A stretch of 64,000 nt of DNA from Prochilodus magdalenae. Lineage: Eukaryota > Chordata > Actinopteri > Characiformes > Prochilodontidae. The number at the start of each line of letters is the position of its first letter. The stretch's first letter is position 1. Of this stretch, positions 10,654 through 22,894 are shown one piece after another. The notes under the pieces are model-generated. The model searched no databases, was not told where the DNA came from, and was given only the letters and a program-made list of their open reading frames with translations. The DNA lies in assembly GCA_024036415.1 (NCBI GenBank), contig JAMWET010001661.1, positions 1,240,001 to 1,304,000 of the forward strand, given 5' to 3'. The position numbers were made by a program, and so were the translations under genes.

Positions 10654-11684
10654 CACTGCTCAAAAAAATAAAGGGAGCACTTTGAAAACACATCAGATCT
10701 CAATGGGAAAAAAAATGGGAACCCAGGACCCACTGCACCAGTGTAGGGTCTGACAACGGGTCCAAGGATGTCATCCTGATACCTAATAGCAGTCAGGGTG
10801 CCGTTGTCTAGCCTATAGAGGTCTGTGCGTCCTTCCAGGGATATGCCTCCCTAGACCATCACTGACCCACCACCAAACCAGTCATGCTGAATGATGTTGC
10901 AGGCGGCATAACATTCTCCATGGCGTCTCCAGACCCTGACACGTCTGTCACATGTGCTCAGGTAAAACCTGCTCTCATCTGTGTAAAGCACAAGGCGCCT
11001 GTGGTGGATCTGCCAATTCTGGTGTTCTGTGGCAAATGCCAATCGAGCTCTACGGTGCTGGCCAGTGAGCAAAGGCCCTCAGGCCGCCCTCATGAGGCCT
11101 GTTTCTGATTGTTTGGTCAGACACATTCACAGCAGTAGGGCTCTGGCAGTGCTCATCTTGTTCCTCCTAGCACAAAGGAGCAGATACCGGTCCTGCTGAG
11201 GGGTTAAGGACCTTCTACAGCCTTGTCCAGTTCTCCTAGAGTAACTGCCTGTCTCCTGGAATCTCCACCGTACTCTTAAGACTGTGCTGGGAGACACAGC
11301 AAACCTTGTGGCAATGGCACATGTTGATGTGCCATCCTTCAGTAGTTGGACTACCTGTGCCACCTCTGTAGGGTCCAGGTACCGCACCATGGTACTAGTA
11401 GTGATGCTGACCCAAGTCAACTGCAAAACTAGTGAAGAATCAGTGGGAAAAGATGAGGGGGGACAAAATCTCAATGACCTCGTCCTTTTAAACCATTCCT
11501 GTTTTGGGGGTCTTATTGTTGCTCCTCTACTGCACCTGTTGTTAAGTTTATTAACACCAAAGCAGCTGAAACTGATTAAAGGCCCTCCCTACTACTTAAC
11601 TGACCAGATCAATATCCCTGAAGTTGAACTGAGTTAATGCTATACTCTGATTAAAAAGTGTTCCCTTTATTTTTTTGAGCAGTG
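10654..11684 (-). mobile_element. Tc1/mariner transposon with terminal inverted repeats and TA duplication, internally deleted
   Basis: The ends are inverted repeats: 10654-10681 (starts CACTGCTCAAAAAAATAAAG) and 11657-11684, matching at 27 of 28 positions. TA dinucleotides flank both ends (10652-10653 and 11685-11686), the Tc1 target duplication. The transposase lies on the minus strand, starting near 11,391. At 1,031 bp it is shorter than the usual 1.3-1.7 kb because the C-terminal third of the transposase is missing. The well-matched ends suggest it is younger than most other copies in the window, and that transposase supplied by another copy could have moved it (inference). Confidence 0.95.
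10720..11391 (-). pseudogene. Tc1-like transposase, frameshifted and C-terminally truncated
   Basis: In family members this enzyme cuts the element at its inverted ends and inserts it at TA sites. From the start at 11,391, MVRYLDPTEVAQVVQLLKDG and the following residues form the N-terminal helix-turn-helix (SPSTVLRVRWRFQETGS). After ARALLL the reading shifts frame into NVSDQTIRNRPHEGG and then back into LTGQHRRARLAFA near 11,072. The first catalytic Asp is in LYTDESRF (about 10,980). VWGGISLEGRTDL follows, with the Trp codon of the usual VMVWGG turned into a stop (about 10,849). The reading continues to about GPVVRPYTGAVGPGF and then jumps into the end sequence, so the second Asp and the SPDLNPIE Glu are absent. 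It cannot encode an active enzyme. Confidence 0.9.
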
Positions 11685-11689
11685 TACTT

Positions 11690-12505
11690 TAATTGGCTCA
11701 TTTTGAGAAGAACTATATTATACATATGTAAGTATCTCTAATAATTGTGTAGTTGTACATTAACAACACATGCCACAACTATGTAATTACTGTTGATATA
11801 TTCACTGTGACAGATGGATTACAGTATGAACAGCTTATACAAAACTGTACAATATTAGTTCCTTTTTAGCACAACTTAAAATTTTTGCACATTACTTATA
11901 TTTGCATAAAACATAAGTAGCACACTATGAAACAAGTTGCCTAACAATTAGCTAATGCTAACTCAAGCCTGTGTTTCACACAGCTAGCTATTTCAGCTTT
12001 TCCTAGAGCCATCACTAACAAAAAGTCAGCTAACAGTTAACTAGCTAACACTAAAACAAACCCACAGACTACAGCAATGTTCACATTCAGACATATTGGA
12101 ATGTCATTTCAGCAGGATGTCTTCATTTTCTGCAGCTATGCTCTTTAGCTGGTGTGTTTGCGTTTATTTGCTCTTTTCCTTTGCACCTGGGTGCGAACAG
12201 ACACTTTGGTGATAATATAGCATATATATATACTCTTGTGAAAATGTGGAGCTAACATATGCCCACTTTTTTTTTTAACCTTTTTGGATTTTATGATTTC
12301 AAAATAAGACCAACAATTAAATACTCTAGTTTAACACCTCAGTTTGTGGGTTTGGATGTTGATCTATCCAAAATTGAATACAAGATCAGAGAAGTTGTTT
12401 ATGTGAGCTGACTTACTGCAAAAGCTATGTATAATGAATGGATAACGGAGTTTCAGTAATACTGATATCACATGTATGGACTATTGAAAACTGTGTTAGC
12501 TAGTT
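11690..12505. other. Unassigned AT-rich sequence
   Basis: Nothing recognisable as a gene or element; several short GCTAAC/AGCTAA runs near 11,950-12,060. Confidence 0.4.
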
Positions 12506-12512
12506 GTGTACT

Positions 12513-12551
12513 GGGTTAGGGTTAGGGTTAACCTAACCCTAACCCTAACCC
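12513..12551. repeat. Head-to-head interstitial telomeric palindrome
   Basis: Three GGGTTA units (12513-12530) are followed by the three bases ACC and then three TAACCC units (12534-12551), giving two 18-base arms that pair perfectly. On the + strand this is (TTAGGG)n followed by (CCCTAA)n, the orientation expected of a telomere-telomere join, although the array is very short. Confidence 0.95.
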
Positions 12552-12559
12552 ATTAGTAA

Positions 12560-13000
12560 AACAGTCACTACTAAAACTGAAATTTGGGGAAGTTTGAGTA
12601 GTTTTATGAATGTTTGGAAAGTTGACTCATTTGTTTCATGAAAATAAAAAAAATTTATTATGGTATAGAGTTACTCAAAGCTAAAATAAATTTAGTCTAA
12701 AGTCAGTTAATAGTACCAATGTGTTCTTCTGTTATATAGACCTGGTACTGACCAAGCCTATCATATCCTCAGAGTACTTTTGAAGATAATGATAAGACTG
12801 ACCCCCATTGACCACCTCTCATTTAACCACCCTCATGTTTTTATTAGAGGGTGTTGATGTAACCGAGTCTATCTGTTAATGGCTTGCCATTAAACTACTT
12901 TGGCCTGAGGGACAACAAATACAACTGAACAAATCTCAACGCTAAAATGGTCAAAAGGAAAACGTGCAGCTAACAATTACAGGCCGACATGAGCAATGGC
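12560..13000. other. Unassigned non-coding sequence
   Basis: No gene or repeat recognised. Confidence 0.4.
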
Positions 13001-13560
13001 TTGTTTTCAGCCGGGACATTGATCCGTGTAAAAAAGAGAGTCTGTAGACGTTCAGCTCTGTTCTGTTTTAATCATCACCGCCGACGTGTGCACGAACCAT
13101 TTCCGCCTGTTGGGAAGCAGTGATGAAATATCTATTCCCAGCTATTCTTTATCACGGAACAGGCACCGGATCAATGTTCACAAGCAAATGGGAAACATCA
13201 TAAGGCCTCGGATTTGGACGCTGGCCACACTTTTAAACAGCATTTAGAAGCTGTTCTGAATGAGTGGCCTCGACCTGAATTAAAAAACGAGAGACGCTCG
13301 GCGCGAGCAAGCTAGTTAAAGCGGACGAGCTAACGAGGATGACCCCCGTCTGTCACAAGCCGCATTCGTGTGGAAAATCTTTGGTTTCTTGGATGACAAG
13401 TAATGGTGGCTATTAGCTCTGGCTGCAGATTAAATGAAGGGAATCTGTGAGAGCCGAGCGCAAATTCACATCCCACAGTGTGTCTGTGTCCTTCTACGAG
13501 GAATTGCAGGACCCTTGATGGATTCACCTCAATTAGCCTTTAATTAAACAGCTCATTAAA
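13000..13560. other. Candidate conserved non-coding block
   Basis: The segment is richer in G+C and CpG than its surroundings (for example GAGACGCTCGGCGCGAGC near 13,290). It lacks simple repeats and ends in TTAATTAAACAGCTCATTAAAA, a cluster of TAAT cores. Open frames are short. It could be an enhancer or CpG-rich regulatory DNA, and this is only a compositional call. Confidence 0.3.
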
Positions 13561-13564
13561 ATCT

Positions 13565-14195
13565 TATTTGAGTGATGTAAAGGAATGCTTATATATATTT
13601 TGGTGATTAAATAATGGAAGAGACATAATTAAACTTACAATTCATTAAAAAGCCACAAAGTGATTGTGCCCAACAGCTGGTCATCACGTCAAAAAGAATG
13701 GGAACAAGAAAAGATATCATTATTGAAGACAAAGAGTCCTTTCTTTGGCCGTAAAAATGTCTTCATCTTCGCTCTGAGAAGTGCACTCATGTACAGGGCA
13801 CTAAATAGACTCTGACAATAGACATAGACTGTGACATCATGTAAAACTAGCTGTGTTTTATTGTTTTAGCTATTGTTCTAGTCTAGTCCCCTTAGTCTGT
13901 GTGGTTTAAAGCCCCCTGAGGCCCCACTGGGCACTGACCCCAATTACCTGGTCAGTTATCCATTCCTCCTTGGTGCTTGTCTTTACATCAAATGTTATGA
14001 CTGTCATTGCAAATAGTGCACATGTGCCATCGGACTGCTTTCTAAAAATCTACAGCATATGACATCTACATGTTCATAGTATGTTATGGAATTCAACATA
14101 TAATTTTACTATACTGACGTTAGAATCTTTTACAATGTGGCATGGCTCTTTAAAGCTTGCCCTTTCTGTAAGTTCTTTGATTTCATTTTTTTGTG
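13565..14195. other. Unassigned non-coding sequence
   Basis: No gene or repeat recognised. Confidence 0.4.
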
Positions 14196-14199
14196 AAAT

Positions 14200-14870
14200 C
14201 TAAATCAGACCCGCAGCCGCAGCCCGAGAAAGCGTCTAGCAGAAAAACGAGATGATATTTGCTAAAGTCTGCCAGAGAACTGCTGTGAGTGGCACTTTAA
14301 TGGTGAGGCGTTTGACAGGCAGCAATGCCGTCTCAGTGTGGGAGACTTTTCTGAAATGAAAATTAGTTTGACTGTGACTTTTCCACAACCCTGTCATCTT
14401 ACAGGTAGCGTCTGTGATAAGCGGCAAAGTTTTCCTTTTGAAGTTTCGTCTAATTATTCCGCGCCGCATCTTTTCAAATAACTCTTTCTTTATGTTGCGA
14501 GGGGAAAATAATTGGTGTAAATATTCCTGTTTCCCCAGACTGGGTTTGGATGGCTGTGTTTACATCCTGACAAAGGCGAGCCCACCATCGCAGCAGGACT
14601 GGCGTGCTTCCACCTAGGTTTGTGAATGCGTGTGAGGGCAACACTAGAACAGAACCGGTACTGCTCCTGGCACCTGTTCATTACCTGAATTGCGTAGGAG
14701 ATCGTACAAGAAACTCTCCTGCACTTCACTTCCTCCGGGCTGAGAGCCTCAGCTTTGACTTGCTTTCTCTTCATCCATCAGAATTCAAACCATTAAACTG
14801 GAATCAGTCAGTCTGGCTCGTGCGGCTTCTGCAGGGAACGTTGCGGTGTAAAGCAACAAAGTAAACACAA
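14200..14870. other. Candidate conserved non-coding block
   Basis: This is repeat-free, mixed-composition DNA with CpGs (GACCCGCAGCCGCAGCCCGAG near 14,208; TTCCGCGCCGC near 14,457) and TAAT-core sites. Overlapping open frames of 67-94 codons exist on both strands, but none has a motif, and two-strand overlap argues against coding. Confidence 0.3.
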
Positions 14871-14908
14871 CCTTTGATCATAAATTTGCGTTCCCGTCTT
14901 TGAAGTGC

Positions 14909-14909
<1 letters not shown>

Positions 14910-14947
<38 letters not shown>

Positions 14948-14950
14948 TTT
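14910..14950. repeat. (TA)n microsatellite with poly-T tail
   Basis: About 15 TA units are followed by about 12 T. Confidence 0.95.
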
Positions 14951-14954
14951 CATT

Positions 14955-15475
14955 TTTAAACCAACGTACATCTACATTCATACATGGGTTACAACAGAAA
15001 CTATACTCGTATTGGAAGATATATTATATACTACAGCATTTAAGGGTGACTGAATGACACTGATTGACAAGTCCAAGTCCAAAAAAAAAAAGTGACAGCA
15101 GGTAACATGGAATTAAAAACAGAAAGCAGTGGTTTATAAATCCAATTTGACCTGCATTTGAACAATAAAACAAACATAGTATGTAATGTCTTAGCATCTT
15201 CATTGTTTTATCATAAATATTCACTCATTCTGAAAGTGTTGCCTGGAGCAATTCAAGATTAGAAACATGAAATGTTCAAAAAACATCTTACACAGCTCAT
15301 GGAATCATGCTTACACCCAAGGGTCTGTCCTGGTACGTCTGTGAAAGTTTTATTAATGATTTCCATGGTTATTTCAAGACCAACACCAAGACAAACTTAA
15401 TAAATAAAATAACTGCAATAATTGCAATTACACATGTGACAATGCACATGTTCACTCATGTGTAGACAATGCACA
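14955..15475. other. Unassigned AT-rich sequence
   Basis: No gene or repeat recognised. Confidence 0.4.
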
Positions 15476-15479
15476 CAAA

Positions 15480-16690
15480 ACTGTCACTCATGGGTTTTAG
15501 AGAACTTTTTTTTTCAAACAGTGTGTTGGCAATCTCAAAAATAACACCTAAAAATCACACCTGAAACCAGCTAAAAAGGAGAGAAGTTGACCTTAGTCTT
15601 TGCATTGTGTGTCTGGGTGTGTCACACTAAGCATGGAGAACAGGAAGAGGAGAAGAGAACTGTCTGAGGACTTAAGAACTTAAATTGTGGAAAATATCAA
15701 CAATCTCAAGGTTACAACTTCATCTCCAGGGATCTTGATGTTCCTTTGTCCACGGTGCGGTACATAATCAAAACGCTTACAACCCATGACACCGTAGCTA
15801 ATCTCTCTGGATGTGGACGGAAGAGAACAAATGATGAAAGGTTGCAACACAGGATATTTTGGATGTTCGATAAGCAGCCCCATCAAGCTCCAAAGAAATT
15901 CAAGCTGTCGTGCAAGCTCATCAGTGTCAGAGCGAACTATCAGTCAACATTTGAATAGAATGAAACGCTATGGCCCTAGACCCAGGAGGACCCCGCTGCT
16001 GACAAAGGGACAGACTGCAATTTGCCAAATGTACTTGAGCCAGCCAAAAATCAGGAAAATGTTTTGTGGACAGAAAAGACCAAGATAAAGCTATTGTTTC
16101 GCTGCCTCTGGCACTGGGTGCCTTGGGTGCCTTGACTGTGTGTAAGGCATCATGAAATCTGAAGACAATGTAGGGCCCAGTATCAGAAAGCTGGTTTTGC
16201 ATCCCAGGTAATGGGTCTTCTAGCAGGACAATGACCCCAAACATACTTCAAAAACACCCAGAAATGGATGGAAACAAGGCGCTGGAGAGTTCTAAAGCAG
16301 TCAGCATGTTCAGATCTAAATCCCATTGAACAACTGTGTAGAGATCTTTTAAAATTGCTGTTGGGAGAAGGCACCTTTCAAATATAAGAGACCTAGACAA
16401 CTTTGCAAAAGTGGTCCAAAATTCCAGTTAAGAGGTGTAAGAAGCTTGTAGATGGTTATAGATGCGATTGATTTCAATTATTTTTCCCAAAGGAGGTGCA
16501 ACCAAATATTAAAGGAGGGTGCCAATAACCATCCAATATTTTTGGAAGTTGCATGAAATTATATGGGGTTTTAACCACTGTTTTTGTGGTTCCATACACA
16601 CAAAGGAAATAAATGTGTAACAAAACGTGTTGCAATAGTTTTTTTTTATTTTCTGGAAAAATTCAGGGGATCAACACTTTCGGAGAAGAT
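15480..16690 (+). mobile_element. Degenerate Tc1-like transposon, + orientation
   Basis: The element shows a Tc1 transposase order on the + strand. A start near 15,633 gives MENRKRRRELSEDLRT, followed by a stop. Frameshifts then lead through the helix-turn-helix region (VAN.SGCGRKR near 15,800) and RMKRYGPRPRRTPLLT (about 15,957-16,005). The later part is [17 protein letters not shown] near 16,205-16,255 and SDLNPIEQLCRDLL near 16,310-16,350. Stops and frame changes are numerous. The right flank still reads GGGTGCCAATAACCATCCAATATTTTTGG, a decayed end sequence; no clean inverted pair was found, so the borders are approximate. The N-terminus (RELSEDLR) resembles that of the 18.6-20.2 kb element, which lies in the opposite orientation. 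Confidence 0.85.
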
Positions 16691-16699
16691 TTTATTTCT

Positions 16700-17685
16700 T
16701 TTTATTTTTTAGCAACTAGATCTAAAATCAGCCAATAGCAGCTTTGTTTTTTTGAGATTTAGCACTGGTCTTAAACCTAATGAACAAATGAAGTTACTTA
16801 ATGATTAAAAATGAATGCCATCTTGTGATGCAATGTTATGTGTGATGCACTGTATATTGTAAGGGGAAATGGGTGAATTTGATTGTTAGCAAGTGATCAC
16901 TAAGTTAAAGGTCCAGTTGTAATTTGCATTTTATTGTTGTATTTTTGATGTAAAGTTTTGAAGTTGTTTTGTGGCTTAGATTTATAGAGCAGCTGGTAAA
17001 GGTGACCTATGGTAATTTCCATTGCTGGTAAAGAAAGATTCTGTGTGACACTGTCTTTGGTGGTTTTGCAGGAGAGGAAAATAGAGTTTTTATGACAAAA
17101 ACCTTGTTTCTGTTCCCATAATGCAATTGTCATGACATCAAAATTCTGACCAGGCCTCAGGTTGAAAGTCATTGCGTCTTTTCTCTCTCTATCTTTTTTT
17201 TTTTTTTTTGCTGGTAATAAAATCCACTTTTAGGGCCCTTTTGGCTCTCCTGCCGCTGCTTGTATGAAATATATTTTATTTTATTTTATGGTGCATTTGA
17301 CACATCTGAAATGCAAAATGTTTTAAGTGGGATTTATACATGCAGCAGGTGGAAGTGTTCCTGGCTGTGGTAGGTGATAAATTCAGTAAAATCTGAGGGC
17401 AATACTCACCTTCCTGCTGCCCGAGAGCTGAACTGAATGAGAATTAGGCTTTTATGCATTTTACGTCAGTGTGGATTTAATTGTTGCACTGTAGCTTAAC
17501 TGTCTCTCATCACAGTAGGCTGAAGCTACTGCAGAGACAGAGATGAAGTTTAAAGTGCCCCTGGCTCAGTATGTGCACTTTAAGGTTTTTCCTTTCATAT
17601 ATTTATTCAATATTTTGGCAACAAACAGAAAATGCAAACGTGAGGACATTCATGCTGCACTGTAAATGCGCTAAGGGGTAGTATA
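16700..17685. other. Unassigned AT-rich sequence
   Basis: No gene recognised. Includes a T-run near 17,191-17,210. Confidence 0.4.
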
Positions 17686-17690
17686 TATAG

Positions 17691-17712
17691 TTGTGTGTGT
17701 GTGTGTGTGTGT
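17691..17712. repeat. (GT)n microsatellite
   Basis: About ten GT units interrupting otherwise unique sequence. Confidence 0.95.
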
Positions 17713-17714
17713 TT

Positions 17715-18555
17715 TCACAGTTCTGCATAATTTGGATCTACATATGTTACATATGGAAAACACATTGCAGTCTATTTTATTCAGATTCATTGATTCATTC
17801 ATTGATAGATTCATTGATTGCTTCTGCTGCTTAGTAAGCATTTTGTCACACTTTATTCTACAATTTCTTGTTTTATGTATAACTATATTATTATTATTAT
17901 TATGAGGTCATTGTGTCTCATACAGTTTGTCCTTCCTACTGTCATATGGTATGTCATCCTCTATGAACACAGTTCATCACTGCACCACAAATGCAGATAA
18001 AAACTCTGATACAATCAGATCCAGAAACACCACCACCTTCCCTACATTTGTTTGTCTGATCTCTGCCATGAGCATCTTTACTTTTCTGTACATGCACTGT
18101 ATTCTTCACACCTATTAACACCTGCATGCATTCAAATCCAATTAGCAGTGAGTGAGCATCGTGGTGGGTCTGAGCACCTGGGATTCAGACAGATTCCCAT
18201 CAGCAGGGCGGCGGCTCTCTCAGCCGTGTGGCCGTCGTTTCTCTCAGGGTCAGTGCATCAGTGCTTTTAATACACGATAGTCATCAGTCATTTTCTCCTT
18301 CACATTAGGCAAAAGCACAGCGGGATATAAATGCCTGCCAGTGGCTATGGCACCACACCTCTCAAGTATCAGCCCAGCAAAGTTAGGGCATATTGAGAAA
18401 AGTTACAGGTGGAAATATTTACCTTGACATAGAATGGGTGCTCTGTGTGGTCTTTTATAGAGCTTATAACTCTAAACAGCTAGAATTTTGCTGATCTACT
18501 CAGCAGATAACAGCCAGGCTAACAAGGACACCATATCTGAATTTCCATATCTATC
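17715..18555. other. Unassigned non-coding sequence
   Basis: No gene recognised. Contains a short (ATT)n run at about 17,886-17,901. Confidence 0.4.
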
Positions 18556-18561
18556 TATCTA

Positions 18562-20292
<1,731 letters not shown>

Positions 20293-20294
20293 GT

Positions 20295-21650
20295 CTCCAG
20301 TCACTGTAGAGAGCATGCATTCTCAGCTTCTGTGAGACTACCATGCTCCTCCATCAGCTGATCTTTGCAGGCCACTGTCCAAGTATCCTCACTATGGCAT
20401 CGTTCACTGTCCTCCGCTGCACTGTGCTGCCAGCTCTCACTATGCTGCAGGTGTCTTTGTCACCCATTCAAGCTGCACTACTTCATTTCTTCCGTAGTCC
20501 ATGGCCAGGATCCCTCTTCTCCTCTGCAGTCCATTATAGAGTTCTTCTCCTAAAGCTCTTCTATCTCTGCAGGAACACCTGGAAAATGGTCTTTAAATGC
20601 TCTCTTATTAAACACGGTAGCAGTGCAGAAACCACCACCCCGTCCTAGCTGAATGAATAGCAGGCAGGTCTTAGTCACACATTCGAACCAGACAGCAGGT
20701 ACAAACACCTGCACTATTGTGATGCTCCAAACATGGTCATGCCCTGTTCGCCATTGGCCTTGAGCAGGTCACTATATACTACATACAGAAAGAGTCACTT
20801 TAAAGCTGCAACATAAGTAAAGAGTGTTTCTTCATTTGTGGGAAAATCACTGTGATTTATTGTTTTCATCATATCTCACCACAGTTTCCATTTGACAGAA
20901 GCCCAGATTGATATGAACGGTTGCCAACGGCTACACACCAACGCACTCATGCATCAGCCTGACAAAGTTTGGCGGCTTCGAGGAAAAAGTTGGATGGGGA
21001 AATATTTGACTTGGGCTCCAGTTTATGCCGTTTATTGTCTATCATAACTGACCATGTTTTCTTTTATAAGTGCTGCCATATGTTATCATGTCAGAATTGC
21101 ATTTGAGCGTCTTTAAAAGCCCAGCGAGTGTTTCCTAAGACTCATATCTACAGCTTTTATCCAGTCTAGAGCTGCTGCCAAGGGAAAAGTAGGAAGGATT
21201 TAGTACTCCGTGAGAAATATTACAAATAATTCCCTCCAGCTTACTGCACGTTTAGTGAAATTGGTACAATAAAAGTGACAATAAGGAAATCACTTTACAG
21301 GCGCGCGGCTCCGTTTCTCTCCAAGAGCGAGTTGAAATGCATGAGATTTGGACTGAAGCTGTGGGAGCAGAATGGCTCTCTGGATTCAGCGATGGGACGA
21401 TGCTTTGGGGCATGCTGTAACTGAGCCAAGATTTAATCCTGCATCCCGTACCCCTGCACCCCTACCCTTTCTCTCCACCTGCTGCTTTTTACCTGAGCAG
21501 CTTGATTGAATTCAGAGTGGTCAGGATGGAGAGGGGGCATAAGAGGCTCTCCTGCACTAAAATCAAGGCTGATTTGAAATGTTTTTTCATGATGTTGTTT
21601 TGTAGTTGTTTTTTATACACACTTATAAAAACACTGAGCACTGAACCCTG
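20295..21650. other. Unassigned non-coding sequence with a CpG-bearing part near 21.3 kb
   Basis: Two open frames of 101 and 62 codons (20,343-20,648) are T/C-rich and without motif. The stretch 21,295-21,480 has GGCGCGCGGCTCCG and is repeat-free. No gene is recognised. Confidence 0.35.
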
Positions 21651-21654
21651 TATC

Positions 21655-22292
21655 TGCACTCACTGTCCATTTTATCAGCTTCACTTACCATATAGGAGCA
21701 CTTTGTAGTTCTACAGACTGTAGTTCATCTGTTTCTCTGATTACTTTGTTACCCTCTTTTTTAAACGTCAGGACCCCCTCAAGACCACCACAGAGCAGGC
21801 ATTATTTGGAAGGCACTGCAGTGACACTGATGTTTCAGTAGAGTGTTAGTGTGTGTTGCACTGATGCCTGTGAATTAGACACAGCAGTGGCCAATCATTG
21901 TCCACTCTATTAGACACTCGTACCCTGCTAGCCCACCATGTAGATGTAAAGATGTAAAGATGAGAGCTCATTTGCTGCTGCACTGTTTGTTTGGTCATCC
22001 TCTAGTCCTTCGTTGATGCTGTCATAGGATGGGGCCCAGAGGATGCTGTTGGCTGGATACTTTTGGTTGGTGGACTATTTTCAGTCATTGGACTGCTGTG
22101 TCTGATCCACTCACACTAGCTCAACACATACTAAAACACCACCACCACCACATCAGTGTCACTATAGTACTGAGGATGATCCACCACCCAAAAAATACCT
22201 GCTTCGTGGTGGTCCTGTGGGAGTCCTTGCCAATAAGAACATGGTAACACAGTACCGAAGGACTACAGTCTGTAATTGTAGAACTATATATT
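21655..22292. mobile_element. Non-autonomous DNA element with inverted ends (copy A)
   Basis: The left end reads CACTGTCCATTTTATCAGC and, slightly inward, GGAGCACTTTGTAGTTCTAC, AGACTGTAG. Near the right end (22,262-22,283) ACTACAGTCTGTAATTGTAGAACT is the complement of that inner block, so the ends are inverted. The inside holds CACCACCACCAC and a GTGTCTGATCCACTCACAC block. No transposase is present. Copy B at 57.9-58.4 kb shares the left end and carries the inner block in the opposite orientation. The autonomous family is not assigned. Confidence 0.7.
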
Positions 22293-22299
22293 GGTTTAC

Positions 22300-22780
22300 T
22301 AATTTACTTCAGCCCAGAGAACAGACGATATAAGGAGAGACAGAAGCAGTAGGAACCTCCCATCCCAATAATGTGGTATATTTGAAGGCTGTTTACCTTT
22401 TTGCCCACGTCCCAGGGAGCAGTTGCACTAATTGAAAAGTGGCCAGGTATAATGGGTCAGAAAGGCTGATTGAAAAGAAGTAAACAGAGAGCTCTTATCT
22501 TTTAGCAGCTGTTTACTGCAGTTGAAGTGTTTACTTAAAAAACACCACAGAATGGCGTCTTTTGACTGCGTGGCATGAATTCAGAGCTAGGCACCAGAAG
22601 CTTTTCCAGGAGCTTAGCCCAAAACGGCTTCGAGATTAACTGTAACATAATTAATCAGGGCTAAAGGGTAGAAAACATGATCCAAACACTACTGAACATG
22701 ACTCTATAGCACCCTCACACAGGTGCAGCTTCCAATCAGTTCGAGGGGGCGTGTCTCACTGATCTTCAAGATCCAGTTCA
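22300..22780. other. Unassigned non-coding sequence
   Basis: No gene or repeat recognised. Confidence 0.4.
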
Positions 22781-22783
22781 AAT

Positions 22784-22890
22784 ACCCATTACCATGATTA
22801 AGCTAAACCTGTTTTCATGATTATGCTACAGTGACACCCATGGTTATGTTATCATTACAGTACACCCATTGCCATTGTTACACTAGGCTC
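22784..22890 (+). repeat. Degenerate ~27-bp tandem repeat
   Basis: Four units of the form ACCCAT(T/G)..CATGATTA.GCTA.. follow each other near 22,784, 22,812, 22,836 and 22,864. They are strongly diverged. Confidence 0.5.
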
Positions 22891-22894
22891 GCTT

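Noticed and set aside
10884..11637. 74- and 117-codon + frames in the 10.7-kb Tc1
   Set aside because: Antisense shadows of the minus-strand transposase; the motifs are only sensible on the minus strand.
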